Of a stretch of DNA of 64,000 bases, positions 11,801 through 25,700 are shown piece after piece. This stretch comes from Undaria pinnatifida (lineage: Eukaryota; Sar; Phaeophyceae; Laminariales; Alariaceae): contig JABAKD010000011.1 in assembly GCA_012845835.1 (NCBI GenBank), positions 13,354,214-13,418,213 on the forward strand, read 5' to 3'. Within the stretch, counting starts at the first letter, position 1. Every line of letters begins with the position of its first letter. Below the pieces are notes generated by a model that was not told where the DNA came from, searched no databases, and worked only from the letters and a program-made list of their open reading frames with translations. Position numbers and translations under genes: made by a program.

Positions 11801-13727
11801 TTTCCAAAATCCACTTGGGTTGGAAAAAAAACATAACAAAAGTGCCGAAACGGACGATTGTCATCAACCAAGGGCAACCAACCCATGAGAAATTTAGGTT
11901 GGGAAAAAAAATCTGAAAAAATGGTACGAAAACGCCTTTGTAACCTAACGCTTCGCCGAATTTTGGTGGGTTGGCTTGGCCTTGGATAACGACGTTCGAC
12001 GGTTTCAATATAATTCTTAATACAATTTCCTACCCATCTCCTACCCAGCCAAACTTGCATCACCGCAAATAACAAATAACCTAGTAACCGCCAAACAACA
12101 TGCAAATACGATGCGATTCACCGTTCCCAAAAACACTTACCATGGCGAGAAGCGGCACAGCCCGGGCCATTGGAGGAATATCTCGACCACAGCCCTCATG
12201 TAATGATATGCCCCTTCTACATCGTTCCTCAAATACTGCAGCAAGCATAGCCGTCTGGTCCGAGAACGGGCGTGGACGTAGGAACGTAGGGGTGTGCGGG
12301 GAGGAGGGTGGGGGGGGGGGGGGGGTAAGGCGCTGGGGGGGTCACGCTCATGACCTGTGGCGGGGAGAGCTCGCCGATCTTCAAAGGCAAGCACAAAATC
12401 GAGAACGTGTGCGGAAGTGGGGGGCGGGCGTGTGAGTGTGTGCTTTGAAGCAATCGCTTCTGCACGACTCATGTTCGGAAAATCTTCAGAACAAGGGGTG
12501 CCCCCGACTCGGGAGCAGCACACTGTCGCTCTGAAGTACCCTCGCCACACCAGCGCCAACAATAAGAATGAGAGAGACATAATATGCCTGTCGATCCCTC
12601 GGGCTCTACATCGTGTTCGTGGAGACTTCGCCCACTTCCGCCCATTCGCAACTGAGTCATACCCACATTACCCACGTCATCTACTCTCTTCATTTCGTCC
12701 CTTCACCCATATTATCAGCCACTCCCGCCACCCACCATCAATGTTAACATGGCCTACTCACTCACACCACCCAGTTCATCCGTGTTACTCGCTGTACTCA
12801 CTCCACCTCACCTTTCCACCATATCACCTATTCCACACGCTTCCGCCAATTCATCCATTTCACTCATTTCTCCCCGCTTTTAACCACTTCCACCTTACCG
12901 CCCATATAACCAACGACCGCTATTTCGTATGTTTGGTTCGTTCAACCTCCTCCACTTCTGCCATCTCACGCGCGTCACCGCATTAACCCATTCCACTACC
13001 GATCCCACTTCCGCCGTTTCATTCATGCCACTCTTAATTATACCATTTCACCCACGTTCGTCGTTTCACCCAGTTTACATCATTAACCTTTCACTCATTT
13101 CCACCGCTGCACTTATGTCAGCCACGCCACAACCACTTCCGTCATTCACCACACTTGAGTAAATTATCTATTAATCAGCGCTTTCCAAGGATCATGACCC
13201 GACCCGCGGGTCCGGTTACGAGCTTTTGGTTACATGTCGCGGGTCGAGTCGGGGCAGGGCAGAAATTGTTCGGAATCTCACCAGTCGGGCCGGGTTGGCT
13301 CACGAGGTCTTGGCATATCACGGGTCGGGCCGAGTCGCCCTGACCCGATTGACCCTCGAGAAGAAATCCGACACGTAAAAGGCCTTGTAGGTAGCAGACC
13401 CACTTACGCCAATTATCACCCACTTCGCCCATTTCACCCCCATTTCACCTACTCCGCAATTATAAAAATAAAAATACACTCCAGCTTTGAGATCGAATAT
13501 TTTGTCGAAACTCATATTTGCAAGCTGTGTGCGATACTCATAATCCATTTCACCCTCGTCCGTCATTTCACCCATTTCAACTACTTAATCCCCGGAATTC
13601 CGCCATGGCTCCACCCCCATCGCATCCACTCCCGACCACTCGTCTGCGCAACGTCTACACACTTCCACCTACCTGGAGGCACACTCTGAAGGTAATTTCT
13701 AACAAACACACAAAAACCGTGAATCTC

Positions 13728-13783
<56 letters not shown>

Positions 13784-16700
13784 CGCGATTATTGACAAAA
13801 ATCACGATTCGGGACAAGAAAAATATACGATTCGTGATACTTTGAATATAAAGCGTTATGACGGTTTCGAAAAGCAAAAAACTTCATTTTGTCACGAATC
13901 GTAATTCCACGTTTAATAGTTCAAAAATAATGGTTTCATGGTCATGCATGATGCGCGACAAGTATCACGAGTCGCGAAAATGCCACGTTTTGTCTTTGGT
14001 CACGAATCGGTGACAAGTGTTACTTTTCGGGAGGAATGACCTAGCGACCTTGACCCCTCCACAACCGGAAACCCGTTGGAAATTACTTGGAATTAGTACA
14101 GGGAAGGGGTTCCGGGCTCCAAGTGGGGTAACCGCGAGGGTGCACTCACACGTTGAAAATGAAGCCTCCGACGCCGCCGTCGATCTCGGGCCTAAACAAG
14201 ATTAACGCCGTTGCGGTGGGGGTTGCGCAGGCAAAAAAACGTGGCGTTAGTTCCCCCGCCACCGCAACGGTGTGGAGGGCGGAGAACGGGAGGGGAGCGG
14301 GGGCGGGACGAGGCGCCGCGAGGGAAGCAATAGGCCATCCGTATCCTTTTATGGCAAGACATGAGGAAGGACGGATTAGTTCAAATTATTGCACAGATGT
14401 CGCTAGGACTTCGCGCATTAGGACGTGAGTAGCTGTCATAACCTAGAGTGCGTTGGTTGAGAAGTCGGAGAATTGCGTACACGAAACCTCGGTCGGCGAT
14501 CCCGGCCTCGGCCAGTTCCAAAGGGGTTCCCGATTTTAGGCTCGGTGTCAACTAGAAACCCGCATTCGACCGAAAAGGCTACGGTAGTGTGGGGGGAGGT
14601 GTACTCATTTCATGCATAACCGTAGTCGTATGACCATATGGTATAATACCCTCGCATACCTACGATGCCGGAACGAAGCACAGCAGGTTTTCACCCACCA
14701 CGCAGACATCGCGTGCGCCAAGCGCGAAGCGCCGAGAGGTGTTCGGCGAGTCGCAGGAAGTGAGCAATCATCCTACTAAAAAACATTTCTGAGCCTGACC
14801 TTCGCACGTTGTGCGTGCCTTCTTACATATCGGATGACACCTCCTTTATTTTTGTTACAACATTTGGCGAAGGTAGGGGTACAATGGGGTACCCAGTTCA
14901 AGAGCGCCTAATAAAAAAGAAAAGGGACTTAAGAGCGGTGAAAACGGACTTGAGAGCGATGAAATCGCCTTGCCGCGCCTTGTGACGTCCAGACTAAACC
15001 CTATATCAAACCCAATCTAAGATAAGATAGGCACGGAGATAAGAGCGGTTTTACTGGCCTTTTCGGAGGGGCTCCTAAATCGGGTACCCCACGGTATGAA
15101 TACTGTTAATGCTTCTCCTTTGGCGATACCGAGTTTCGTGGTTTTCGTTTCAGAACGTGCCCCCCCACTATACCATTATATGGCGTTGTGATGTAGGAAC
15201 ACGCGGCACCAAGCGCAACATGTTGCACATCATGCATGTTTAACGCCTCTACAACTGGGAACCCTTCTACTCGAATTTAGTATAGGGAGGGATTTGGGGG
15301 GGTCTAAAGGGGTTCGTTTTGGAACCAAGCATAGAGCCAATCGCGCGTGTGTCCCCTACTCGGCAGTGAAAATTGAGGTATAATACATTACATAATACCT
15401 GGTACTATATAACACAATATATAACACTATACGAAGTACTATACGAAGTATAATACTACGTATACTTAGTAAATAACACTATATAATTCTACATATAACA
15501 CTATATCCGGTATAAAATGCTAAAGATAATAATACTATTAAAATACTATGTAACATTATACTATGTAACCATAGCCTTAGTCATTCGCTCGAAGTACGTA
15601 AGTGGTCCCTATGTTCGTTCGACTCGGTTCCGTTCGATTTCGTCCGTGACGATGGTGCTTTGTTGTCGACAGCGACAGCGACAGCAGCGAACGCCTGCGT
15701 ACTGTGTGCGCCACTATTATTATATTTCATGGCTACTCGTGGTGCGGATACTAGCATGCCACCACGGCTACTCGTTGAGCGGATACTCGCATCCCTCCAT
15801 CGGTGCTCGAGGTGCAGGTCGAGAAACAGGCAACAAGTCAGCAAGCACAAAATACCAATGGCAGAGGTTTTCGGCTATACATGTACACGTATACAGGATG
15901 TCCAACGCCAACGCAATATTTTCCGAGGATAGGTCTCCAAGACGATTAAAGCACCCCACGCACATCTTGGCGAATGGACAAAAACAAAAATGGACACAAC
16001 ACAAAATGTAGCACTTGAAAAAGAAGACGGCATAGACGGTAATAACGGCAATGGCCGATGGGGAAAACAAACCCCGGCCGCAGCAGCGAAACCGCCATTT
16101 CACGTAAAGCAGCGCACACACCTCGTCGCCAGGAGCGAAGCCGTAGCTTTGCATCAAACGGCACACTCACCAGCTGACAGCTGCCGCCAGCCGCTCTATC
16201 TCCGGTAGCTCATCTAGAACGCGCCTCTGAGTAATCTCCCCTAGGGGGGGGGGTTCCCGATCCTTCCCCTCTACAACTATCATGGACAACACGGGGTTCC
16301 TGTTGCCCCCCCCTCGTCGACGCTGCACCCCTCGCGCATCCTCTGCGCCGACCGCCACCACCATGGGAGAGTCGTCCCGCGTTTCGGCCGGAGGCAGTCG
16401 GTCACATTCACGCCTCGGGGCATCGAAACCCTCTGACGGGTCGTCTGGGTAAAGCCGGCTCAGGGCCCCTTGCTCAGTCATATCCTTGAAAAACGCCTGG
16501 TCCAAGCGATGGTTGACGTTGATGAGGAGCCGGCACCGGTCCGATCTGTGCGTCGTCGATCCGGCAGCCTGAACATAATTCGATCGAGGGCGGCGAAGCC
16601 GCGGGGGACAACCCGGGTTCAGTCGGCCACTCACTCACACAGTTTCGTGTAACGTCGGCGGGGTGTTACCGTACGTGGGGACCATGGGAGGCGCTTATGA

Positions 16701-19700
16701 TAAGCCGCGGCAGCAACGTTAGCTGTAGGTCTTCGACGGCACACGTCGGACAGATCACGTCGCCTTCCAGACCACACAGATCATTCCCACGGATTTGCAT
16801 GATCTGCCCAATGTTACACGGCGGAGATAGATCTAGCTAGGGGCTGGACGATAGTAGGACGACTGGTCGGCGGTCCGTAACCGTGAGGCGGCAGCGCTCT
16901 CTCTCTATCGGACGATAGCCACTTCGGCGGCTGATTCTTTTGTCGGGTGAGTCATCACACACCTTTGCCGCGGAGTCGTCGATTTGACAAAACTCGTCAA
17001 TCTCCTCCACCGTGCGCGTCGTGCCGGTGTACATCAGCGCGCTGTCCGCCGCGAGCAACATATCGAGGGCATCCTGCAGGAGCATGCGGAAAAACGCTTG
17101 TAAAGCTCGTGTAAAAAATCTGGCCGCGGCATTAAGACACATAAGAACCTCTTCAAGTCGTAAGTATCTAGGGCATCTTGCAGCAGCATGCGACGAGACG
17201 CTTTCAACAAGCTGGCAGCGTCTTGATGCCATGGGCAGCATATAGATGGCACCCTGCAACAACATGTGGCACAACGCTTGAAAAATCCGGCAGCGGCATA
17301 CCCACATTAAAACCGCTCTGTTCGAAATAGTCCTTCGCAGAGTAGCCCCTCTCCCACTGCCATGAGATTTATTTTTTTCAGTCCTCCGGCGGATGGACAA
17401 AAACAAAGCTAAGCTCACCACACTTCCACGCAATGCCATACATGTCGTGTGTCAATTAAATTCATTGGTATTCGCAATCCAGCGCTAGTGGCGGATTCTT
17501 CAGTTCCCGCGGTAACGACAGCGCGAGCTGTCCTGCCCCTGCCGGCGGTCACCATTACTACTCCAGCAGCGCAAGCTACTACCTACTGTTGTACACGGAC
17601 ACGTGAGTATGTCGACCCGACTTGATCCCTGAGGATCAGGTGCAGTGGAGACAGTCACTGGTAAAGCCATCCTTTAGGGTAGTGTGGGACTAGCGCAAGC
17701 TACGCACTAACGAACCCCCTGGCCATTAGGAAATAGCTTTGCACCGGACTTGGTCCAGTTATAGTCCATCATTTCCATTCGGGCGTTGGTCCACCATACC
17801 GGTACCACGAGATCGATATGCTCGTAAGAAGCTGGCACCGGTATGGACCAATAGGAACAATATGTTTTTTCATGCATTTTCGTGCAGAAATCCAACCCAC
17901 TGGGTTGAGCCTCATTCCGACACGGGGGAATATTTTCGTACGATATATGCATATATACAAGGGCTCCGCTCCGCGGGCGGCTGACGCCGCCCGCTACGCT
18001 CGCGCAAGGCAAGGAAGAATGCAACTAAAAACATGTAAAGGGGGCAGAAAGAAGAGGCGCATGATTTGGTGCGAACAGCGATTTGATAATGCCAAGAGCT
18101 GCTTGTGCAGAGCAAATTGCCCTGTTGTGCTCAGCTGCGCTGTGTGCTTTTGTTAACGGTGTTACGTTCCGATCGGTAGTACGGGGGTAATCTGCGTGGG
18201 GGAAAAAACAGGGGGCCGTGAAAGATCAAATACATGTAGAAGAAGAAAAAAGAGGGAAAGTAGTACCTGGTACACAGCAACACGTAATATACCCGGTACT
18301 GCTCTATGTTCGAAAGAAAGCACACAGCGCAGCACGACACAGCACCGCAGCGAAGAGCACACGGCACGGCACAGCACGGCTCCGCACGGCTCCGCACGGC
18401 GCTACGCTGCGCTGCCGGGCTACATATAGCCGGACTGATCTGAGCTGGGCGTCCATTGTGATCCAACAGCGTAGTACCTGATGGTATGTACAAACCTTGT
18501 GTAGTAGTACCGGTATGTACTATAAGCCTCAAGGTCTTCTCGTTGGTTCGAATCCCGATGTCATTGTGTCATCGGGGGAAAAAAATTATCCTCATAAAAA
18601 TTGATATATATTTGTAAAAATATAGTACTGGTAGATACACCACTGCTGCTGTGACCTATTGTGGTCTAGTACATGGACTGTCTGCGTATAATCCTGGTGG
18701 TCTTCGCTGGTTCGAATCCGGGTGTCATCGAAAAAAAATATGATCCTCATGAAAAATCGATATTTATTTGTCAAAACAATAAATAGATAGCAATGTGACT
18801 TTGTGGTCTAGTAAATAGACTGTCCGCTTATAAGCCTTGTTTTCGTTTGTTGAATCCAGGTGTCATCGGGTAAAAAAAATGATCCTCTTGAAAAAATCGA
18901 TATATATTTTATATAGACTATATAAAAATTGAAAAACGTTAGCTGTGAGTACGACCGATGGAATGGTTGAAACTCAACTTTGCAAGCTGCGTGGTACATC
19001 TATGTTTCGCTAATATACAGTAGTAGTTGCACATAAAAAGATAGTACTGGTACATACCACAGCTGCTGTGACATTGTGGTCTACCGGTAGTAGATAGATT
19101 GTCCGTTTATAATCCTGGCCTTCGCAGGTTCGAATCCGGGTGTCATCGGGAAAAAAAATGATGCTCATGAAAAATAGATACCTGGAATTTATGATGCTCA
19201 TGAAAAATAGATACCTGGTATTTATTTATCAATTTTATTTGTAAAAATAAAATAAAATAAGAATATCAACGTGACGTTTGTGGCCTAGTAGATGGACTGC
19301 CCGCTTAAAAACTTGGTCTTCGTTGGTTCGAATCTGGGTGTCATCGAAAAAAAAAAAGTGATCCCCATGAAAAAATCGATATACATTTGTAACAAAAATA
19401 GATCAGGTGGAGCAAGAAATCAAAGAAAAGCTGGACCGTTCCGCAAGTAAGCTGGACCGTCCGACCTCGGAGATGCCAGGGATGCACCAACCGAGCGCTT
19501 TCAGCACAAATATATTAGTAAGTAAGTCTATATATTGTTTTTGCCGTGCGATGTTAGCAGTATCACAAGGCGATGAAAGCCGATTATAACGCCGCCTTCA
19601 CCAGGCCAAAAAAACGGCATTGGGGTCAGTTTGGTTCGATTGTTCGACTCGTTCAGTAAGCTCGTTTCGAAGCATAGAACGTACCACCCCTTACCATCGC

Positions 19701-22700
19701 GCGCAAACGCAAGCTAGCAACGTGACCGTCTCACCTTAGACACCTCGTGAGGCAGCAACGACCGACGCATGCCGTGAGCAAACATCAGATACTTCTGAAA
19801 CTTGTCCTGTGAAGTATTCCGGGACGCACGGGAAAAAGCAAGTGGGAGGCAGTTGGGGGGGGGGGGGGACTACGAGAATTAAGGCGTTTTGATTGTGTCT
19901 TCATCGCTCCCAACCAACGTTCCAGTCTTCCAGGAGGCGTGACGACAGCGTTGCAGACGAGGGGAGGGGAGGGATTCCGTCCCCTGCTTCGGAACCGCAA
20001 CCGCCAATTTGGGGACAAAGTTAGAGTGGGTGTCCCGATACAAGAGCACCCCAAGATGAGTCAAGTGGGTTATATCGATCGGCATTTCCCGCCATACACA
20101 AAAAAAAAAGTCAGGTAGTATTGCCCGTGACGGGTGCAAGCGATGTGTAGGTAAGAGCACCTGTTTCGGTTGTTCACGGGTAAGAGCACCTGTTTCGGTT
20201 GTTCATGGGTAAGAGCACCTGTTTCGGTTGTTCACGGGCAAGAGCACCTGTTTCGGTTGTCCACGGGTAAGAGCACCTGTTTCGGTTTTGTCACGGGGTG
20301 CTCTTGAATCGGGGGTACCCACCGTACCAACAATTGGTGTGGCATCTTTTTTCGCAGTTCTACAAGGGTACCAGTAAGATAAAAACCAATTGAAAGCCGC
20401 ATTCACAATGCTGGGCACAACCTTCTTAGAATTAGCATGGAAAAATTATTGCAGAGGTCAAAGGGGTAAAACCCATGTGGAACCGCACCCACCATCTTGG
20501 AGGGAAAAAACTACAGCAACCGGTGTGGGGCAATTCCACAATCGAACAGATCAGATCCCTATTGATCCAGATATGATCTATAGACGATCTGTGTATTTCA
20601 GGGCCGACAGATCGCTGGTCTGTATGATCTGCATGGCCTAAGGTAGATGATGTTTACTGATAGCCGAATGATTCGACTGATGCCGCCCATGTTTCCTGGA
20701 TTGGATCCGCACTGCACAGATCCCGCCAATAAAACATAACTACAGATAAAGGTCCTATATGATACGGAGTATATACGATCTGTCGTCATATAGATCGTGA
20801 TCTGTCCGATATGTGGATGATGATTTCAGTGATAACAAGGGTTAGACCGGGTCGAACGTTACATCCGCCGTGATCGTAAAACAAACCGTCCGGGTCCAGC
20901 AGAGCCAGCCGCGGACGCAGCACCTAGCTTGTAGCTTCACACGCGACGCGATCAAACGCGCGGAAGCTGCGGCATTGCATGAACCTTTAAAAAGGAGACA
21001 CCACCGTCGTCTTGTGCTGAGCCGCGCGCGCGGCAACCCGGTCCCCGCAATAATTGCCGCCAGTGGCGATACTTTCACGCCGACCTGATCCCACCAGGAC
21101 TCGAGCCCTCCAAGCTGACCCTTAGTATATACGGAAATGATGCCTGTATAGTGCCGGTCGCCCGCGATAGTGCCCGTGAAATCGCTCAGCGCAGATGGAA
21201 ACAAGCAAATAGTGGCAGTAAGCGGAGTAGTGCCGGTTGCTGCTATAGTGCCGTTATTTCCCTCTATAGTGCACACACCGGCATTATAGCGGAACCGTTG
21301 CTGTAATTAGCAATTAGCTGTAATTAGCAATTAGCCACCGGCAGGGCTCACCATGCTCTGTCGTGGGAAAAACGGCGCGATTGTCAACCAGACCCAAAAT
21401 CACGCGACACACTGACGGCACACACTCACCGGCTCTCCCATGAAATTGGAGACGAAAGCCATGAGCGTGAACGCCCTGTAACGGGGCAACATGGGCGGAT
21501 AGTCGGGTGGAAGGTGGAAGGGGGGAATAAGATGCCAGGCCACCACATGGAAGCTGTTTGATTGAGCCCTGCGCCTTGAATCGATTTCGTGGAATGCCAT
21601 CTCCTCTCGCGTATCTGGCAAGGATCATCATAACTACCCGCGAGAGACAAGGCCCTAAAAGGCTTTCAGCAACCGGCCGAACGGTAAAAGTAGACACGGA
21701 ACACAAGCGAACCCTCTACAAGATCCACCGTCACTTACTCCAACAGACCTACCTACTGCTGCCCGTTTCCAATAAAGAGGACGTCTCCAAAAGGAGGGCA
21801 GATATTCAAAAAAACGACACCCCAACAGGATTAAAAACACTGTGAAATAAAAAACGCTAACCCACGGTGGCTCTGTCAATTAGGAGCAAACGCGAGCTTC
21901 AAATGTACACCATGTCAAAAACAAGGGACTTTTTTGTTCGATCGACGAAGCCGGGTTGTACGTCCGCCTCCGATTACCACCAATGCACACAAGTTGAGAA
22001 CGGTTACAAATATCAACATCTTGCTGCGCAAGTTCCTAGCGACCAACTATCTCAGATGCCGGGCGGCATAGGTACCTCATCGCCCCCACCGATGCCTCAT
22101 CGAAGCATTCCTTCAACGCTTCGCGGGCAAGCTCCACGTAACCCGTTACCTGCGGTCCACCCGCCAGAGAGACGGGCGGGGGGGGGGGCGACGGAAAATC
22201 GTATCATAACTTAATTAAGCCCGATTCTTGTTCAAAGACGAGACAACGTATTGAGGCGTCCAAGATGCAAAATTAATAAGGTGCTATGGTGCTGCTGTAG
22301 GCCAAGTTGGCCAAGCCAAACTCAACCAGAGGACGAGGCAGTGCAAACGCCATTAGGAAGATACTTCGGTGCTGCTACAAGCCGAGTAACTGCAGTTTAC
22401 AAGCGGCAGATCAAAAGCCGTCGATTACGCTTTGCGGGGTCGGGCGGAGCCCCGGATAGGGAAGCGTCTTTCCCATACCCGTGACAAAGCAACAACAAAA
22501 AAGACTGAAACGCACAATACGTTTGGCTAACACAAAATCCTGTCCAAGCGCCCTCCAATCCCAACCCTAGCCCTAGCCCCGACCACAACCCTGACCCCCT
22601 TCCCCCGCGCCCAAACACATCTGGACTTTAGCTACACCCGCTCACCGACGACGTCGGCCAGCCGTACACCAGAGCGCCCATTGCCACCGCGCACCAAAGC

Positions 22701-25700
22701 GCACATGTGGAAGCGCCGGCGTCACTCTTCAACCTTCTCGCTCGCGCCGTCGCAGCAGCCGCTGCTGACGCTGCTGCTGCCGCAGCCGCGGACTCAGCCG
22801 AATTCGCCCCCGCTGCGCCAGCTGCGGTCGGCAGGCTGGATTGAGTCCCCCTCTTCGCGAGGGACCTTCCCGGTAACGACGTTCTTCGGTCGAAATGATG
22901 CGGTTGGATGCTCCTGTGAAGCCCTTGCTGATTGGGAGGGAGAACCGAGCGCATCATGGCCACCATGGCCGATCGAATTTCGCTGCGCGGCGCGTTGGCG
23001 ACAAGAAAGGGAACGAGGGTGCTCTCGCTTGTCCGTCAAGATGCCTACAAACAGAAACGACCTTCACGAGCTGTGTTGCCGCTAGGGAGGAGAGATATTA
23101 CATCTATACGTCAAGATGACAACAAACAGCAATACCCGTCAAACTTATACCCGTCAAAATTATACTCGCGAGAGTAAAATACCCGCCACAGTAATACCCG
23201 TCACAGTAATACCCATCTTAGCAGCCCGTCATAGTTATACCCGTCACAGTAATACCCGCCGCAGTAATAATACCCGTCATGGACTGTGGTGCCGCTATCA
23301 CACTACAGCAAGCGGTGTCAAACGGGTTGCGTTGGCTGCTGGTGGATTCTGCATCGTGATCCATGGTGTTTCCGTGCGGGCTTATCGCAGCTACGAGGCC
23401 CTTGCAACTGTTGACGTCTTGGAACTGTTGACGTTACGAATGGTCTGTACATCTTCCAAAATCTGGGACATGACCTCATTCCGTACGTTGCCTGTCATCG
23501 GACTTTGTGAGGGGGGAAGCTACAGCGGTCGAGGGGGTCGGGAGAACGCCGAAAAAGAAACACCGCTCGTAGGATGACGAACGGAACCATCTTTAGCCAA
23601 AGCACAAGAATGAGAACGAACTCAACCATCGCGAGGTTCAGAGGTCTCACCAGGACCGCGGGCGGATGGGTATCCCCACGACAATCGCGACGAGTTTACG
23701 ACATGCGTAGCACTTTTCGCCAAATTACCTTTGACAGATGATTGGCATTTCTGCCTGACGATATGATTTTATTAAATGATCAGCTCGGGAGTTATCCAAC
23801 ACCGTTGGCATCTCATTGTTAATATCATGTTTAGATATACAACTAGGCCATGGAATTGTTGTTTTTCATCAGGCTTATCCTACATTTAGCCTCAGCTTTC
23901 GATGTTTTTTTCGACGTATAAGAGTTCACGTCAAGATTAGGTGCACCCCTGGTAGCGGAAATAGAAGCATGAGTCTCTCGTCAAGCGCGACAGAGAGCCG
24001 CCATACAGAAATACTCGGCGCCTTCTTGCTTGCCTTGCGCGCTTGGCTCTGGAGCCGAGGGGCCGAAAGCCAACATATGTCAACGCCAACTCGTACGCGA
24101 ACGCTGACACCAACGCTGACACGAACACTGCCACTCACCTCTCGTCCGTCAATGGGAGCAGGCCCATGCACTCGAAGTAGTGGCTTAAGAAAACGTTCTC
24201 CTGCATGCCCACAAGACCCGTCGCTGGGGAGGCGCTCAGCCGGCACCTTCGGGGCACAACAAAAGGGAGTGCAATATCGCGTTAGCTCATCGCAATGTCA
24301 GCCATGCAGCAAAAAACAAACAGGATGGGTGTGTCAAGGTCCCTTGCTGTAACGGCAACGGCAACCAAACGACAAAGGCCTGCCGCATCAACACGCTGGG
24401 TGTATGTTATCACGTAATCACGTTAGCTCCTAGACAAGACAAACGCAAGCAGCACCAACAAGTTAGCTGGGTGTGTGTCATGACGTTAATTCACTGCAAC
24501 GACACACGCATACAGCATTAACAAGCCGTGTGCGCGAGCATGTTAGCTCATTTTAACACAAGAATAATAACAATAACACACCAATATAGCCCGCAGGGAC
24601 GGAAAAGTCGCCAGGGATGCGTCGGTGTTGTAGATGGGGCAGCAAATCGAACAATCAAGGCTCCACGGTGCACCCAATTTCTTCTCTAACTTACGGTCTT
24701 ACAAAAAACAAAAGTACGAAACTCATACACGACCATTCACATGACACGAAATAGCTTAAACATGAACACATGATACTTTACCGTTCGGCGGGGGCGCGGT
24801 AACTGCACGACAAAAATCGTACCAGAATCCCCTCATCCGCAGTGTTACCAATTGGGGCTGCTCCTGACAACAACGCTACGATTCCTGAGGGTTGTCCGTG
24901 CGGAACGTCGTCATCGCCGTCAACAGCTACACCTGCTACATGGTCTGGAGTGCCGTCTGAATCTACAGGCCACGCGCAAAGAATAGGCGCCAAAATGACG
25001 ACCGTCTCAATGCCGTCCAAAGTACTTCCGGCCCACGACGGCGAAACATAGTGACAGCGGCAGTTTGAGCAATACTGAGCCGACGGGAACGATACCTACT
25101 TTACGAACTACGGAGGGGGCGGCATCCGAACGAAGCGCCAAGCAGGTGAGTCCTACCTTTCTCAATGTACGGAAAGCCATGGGCAAAGAACGGCATGTGC
25201 GCCAAATGCTACGTCTGCGTGCTTGTCTGGCATGGCAGGCCGTCTCTCTATCTGCCTGCCACCTTATATGCAAGCGGCTGCCGCGTACGCCGAATAGCCG
25301 GAAAAAATAGAGGTCCCCTTTCAAAACTTCACCCGCGTTTTTGGGGACAAACCACTTTGAGTCGGCGTAAAATACCTCGCATGTTTTTGTGTTACTATAG
25401 AAAGGCGTCAACACACGAGCGGCGCACGGACGATCTTTCGGCGGGTAAAGAAAGCCGATCGTTAAAGCGCCCCCGCCTCGCCTTTGCCGCCCACGCTCCC
25501 ACCGCCAACACCTCAACCCAGGCCTTCCATACGTCAAATATTCCGAGTTATGGTGTTTACAATATATTTTCCATCCAACAATATCCCGATTTATCTGTAA
25601 CGTTCATCACTCACGCACATTCCTGCAAGGTTGAAGAAAAGCATGGGAAACCCGTAAAAAGGAAAAGGCGTTATTTGTATGAATGGAGAATGTTCCCCAC

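Noticed and set aside
13581..13877. Poly-Val/poly-Asn ORFs
   Set aside because: Products of the (AAC)n run.
20870..21088. + strand 72-codon ORF with basic composition
   Set aside because: No splice partner or family recognised; it lies next to a MITE in an intron.
25007..25537. 176-codon minus ORF and a + strand exon-like piece ending at a GTGAGT (25142)
   Set aside because: Neither fits the phases of the minus gene nor has a partner exon on the + strand. Could hide an extra exon if the 26094 donor is used.
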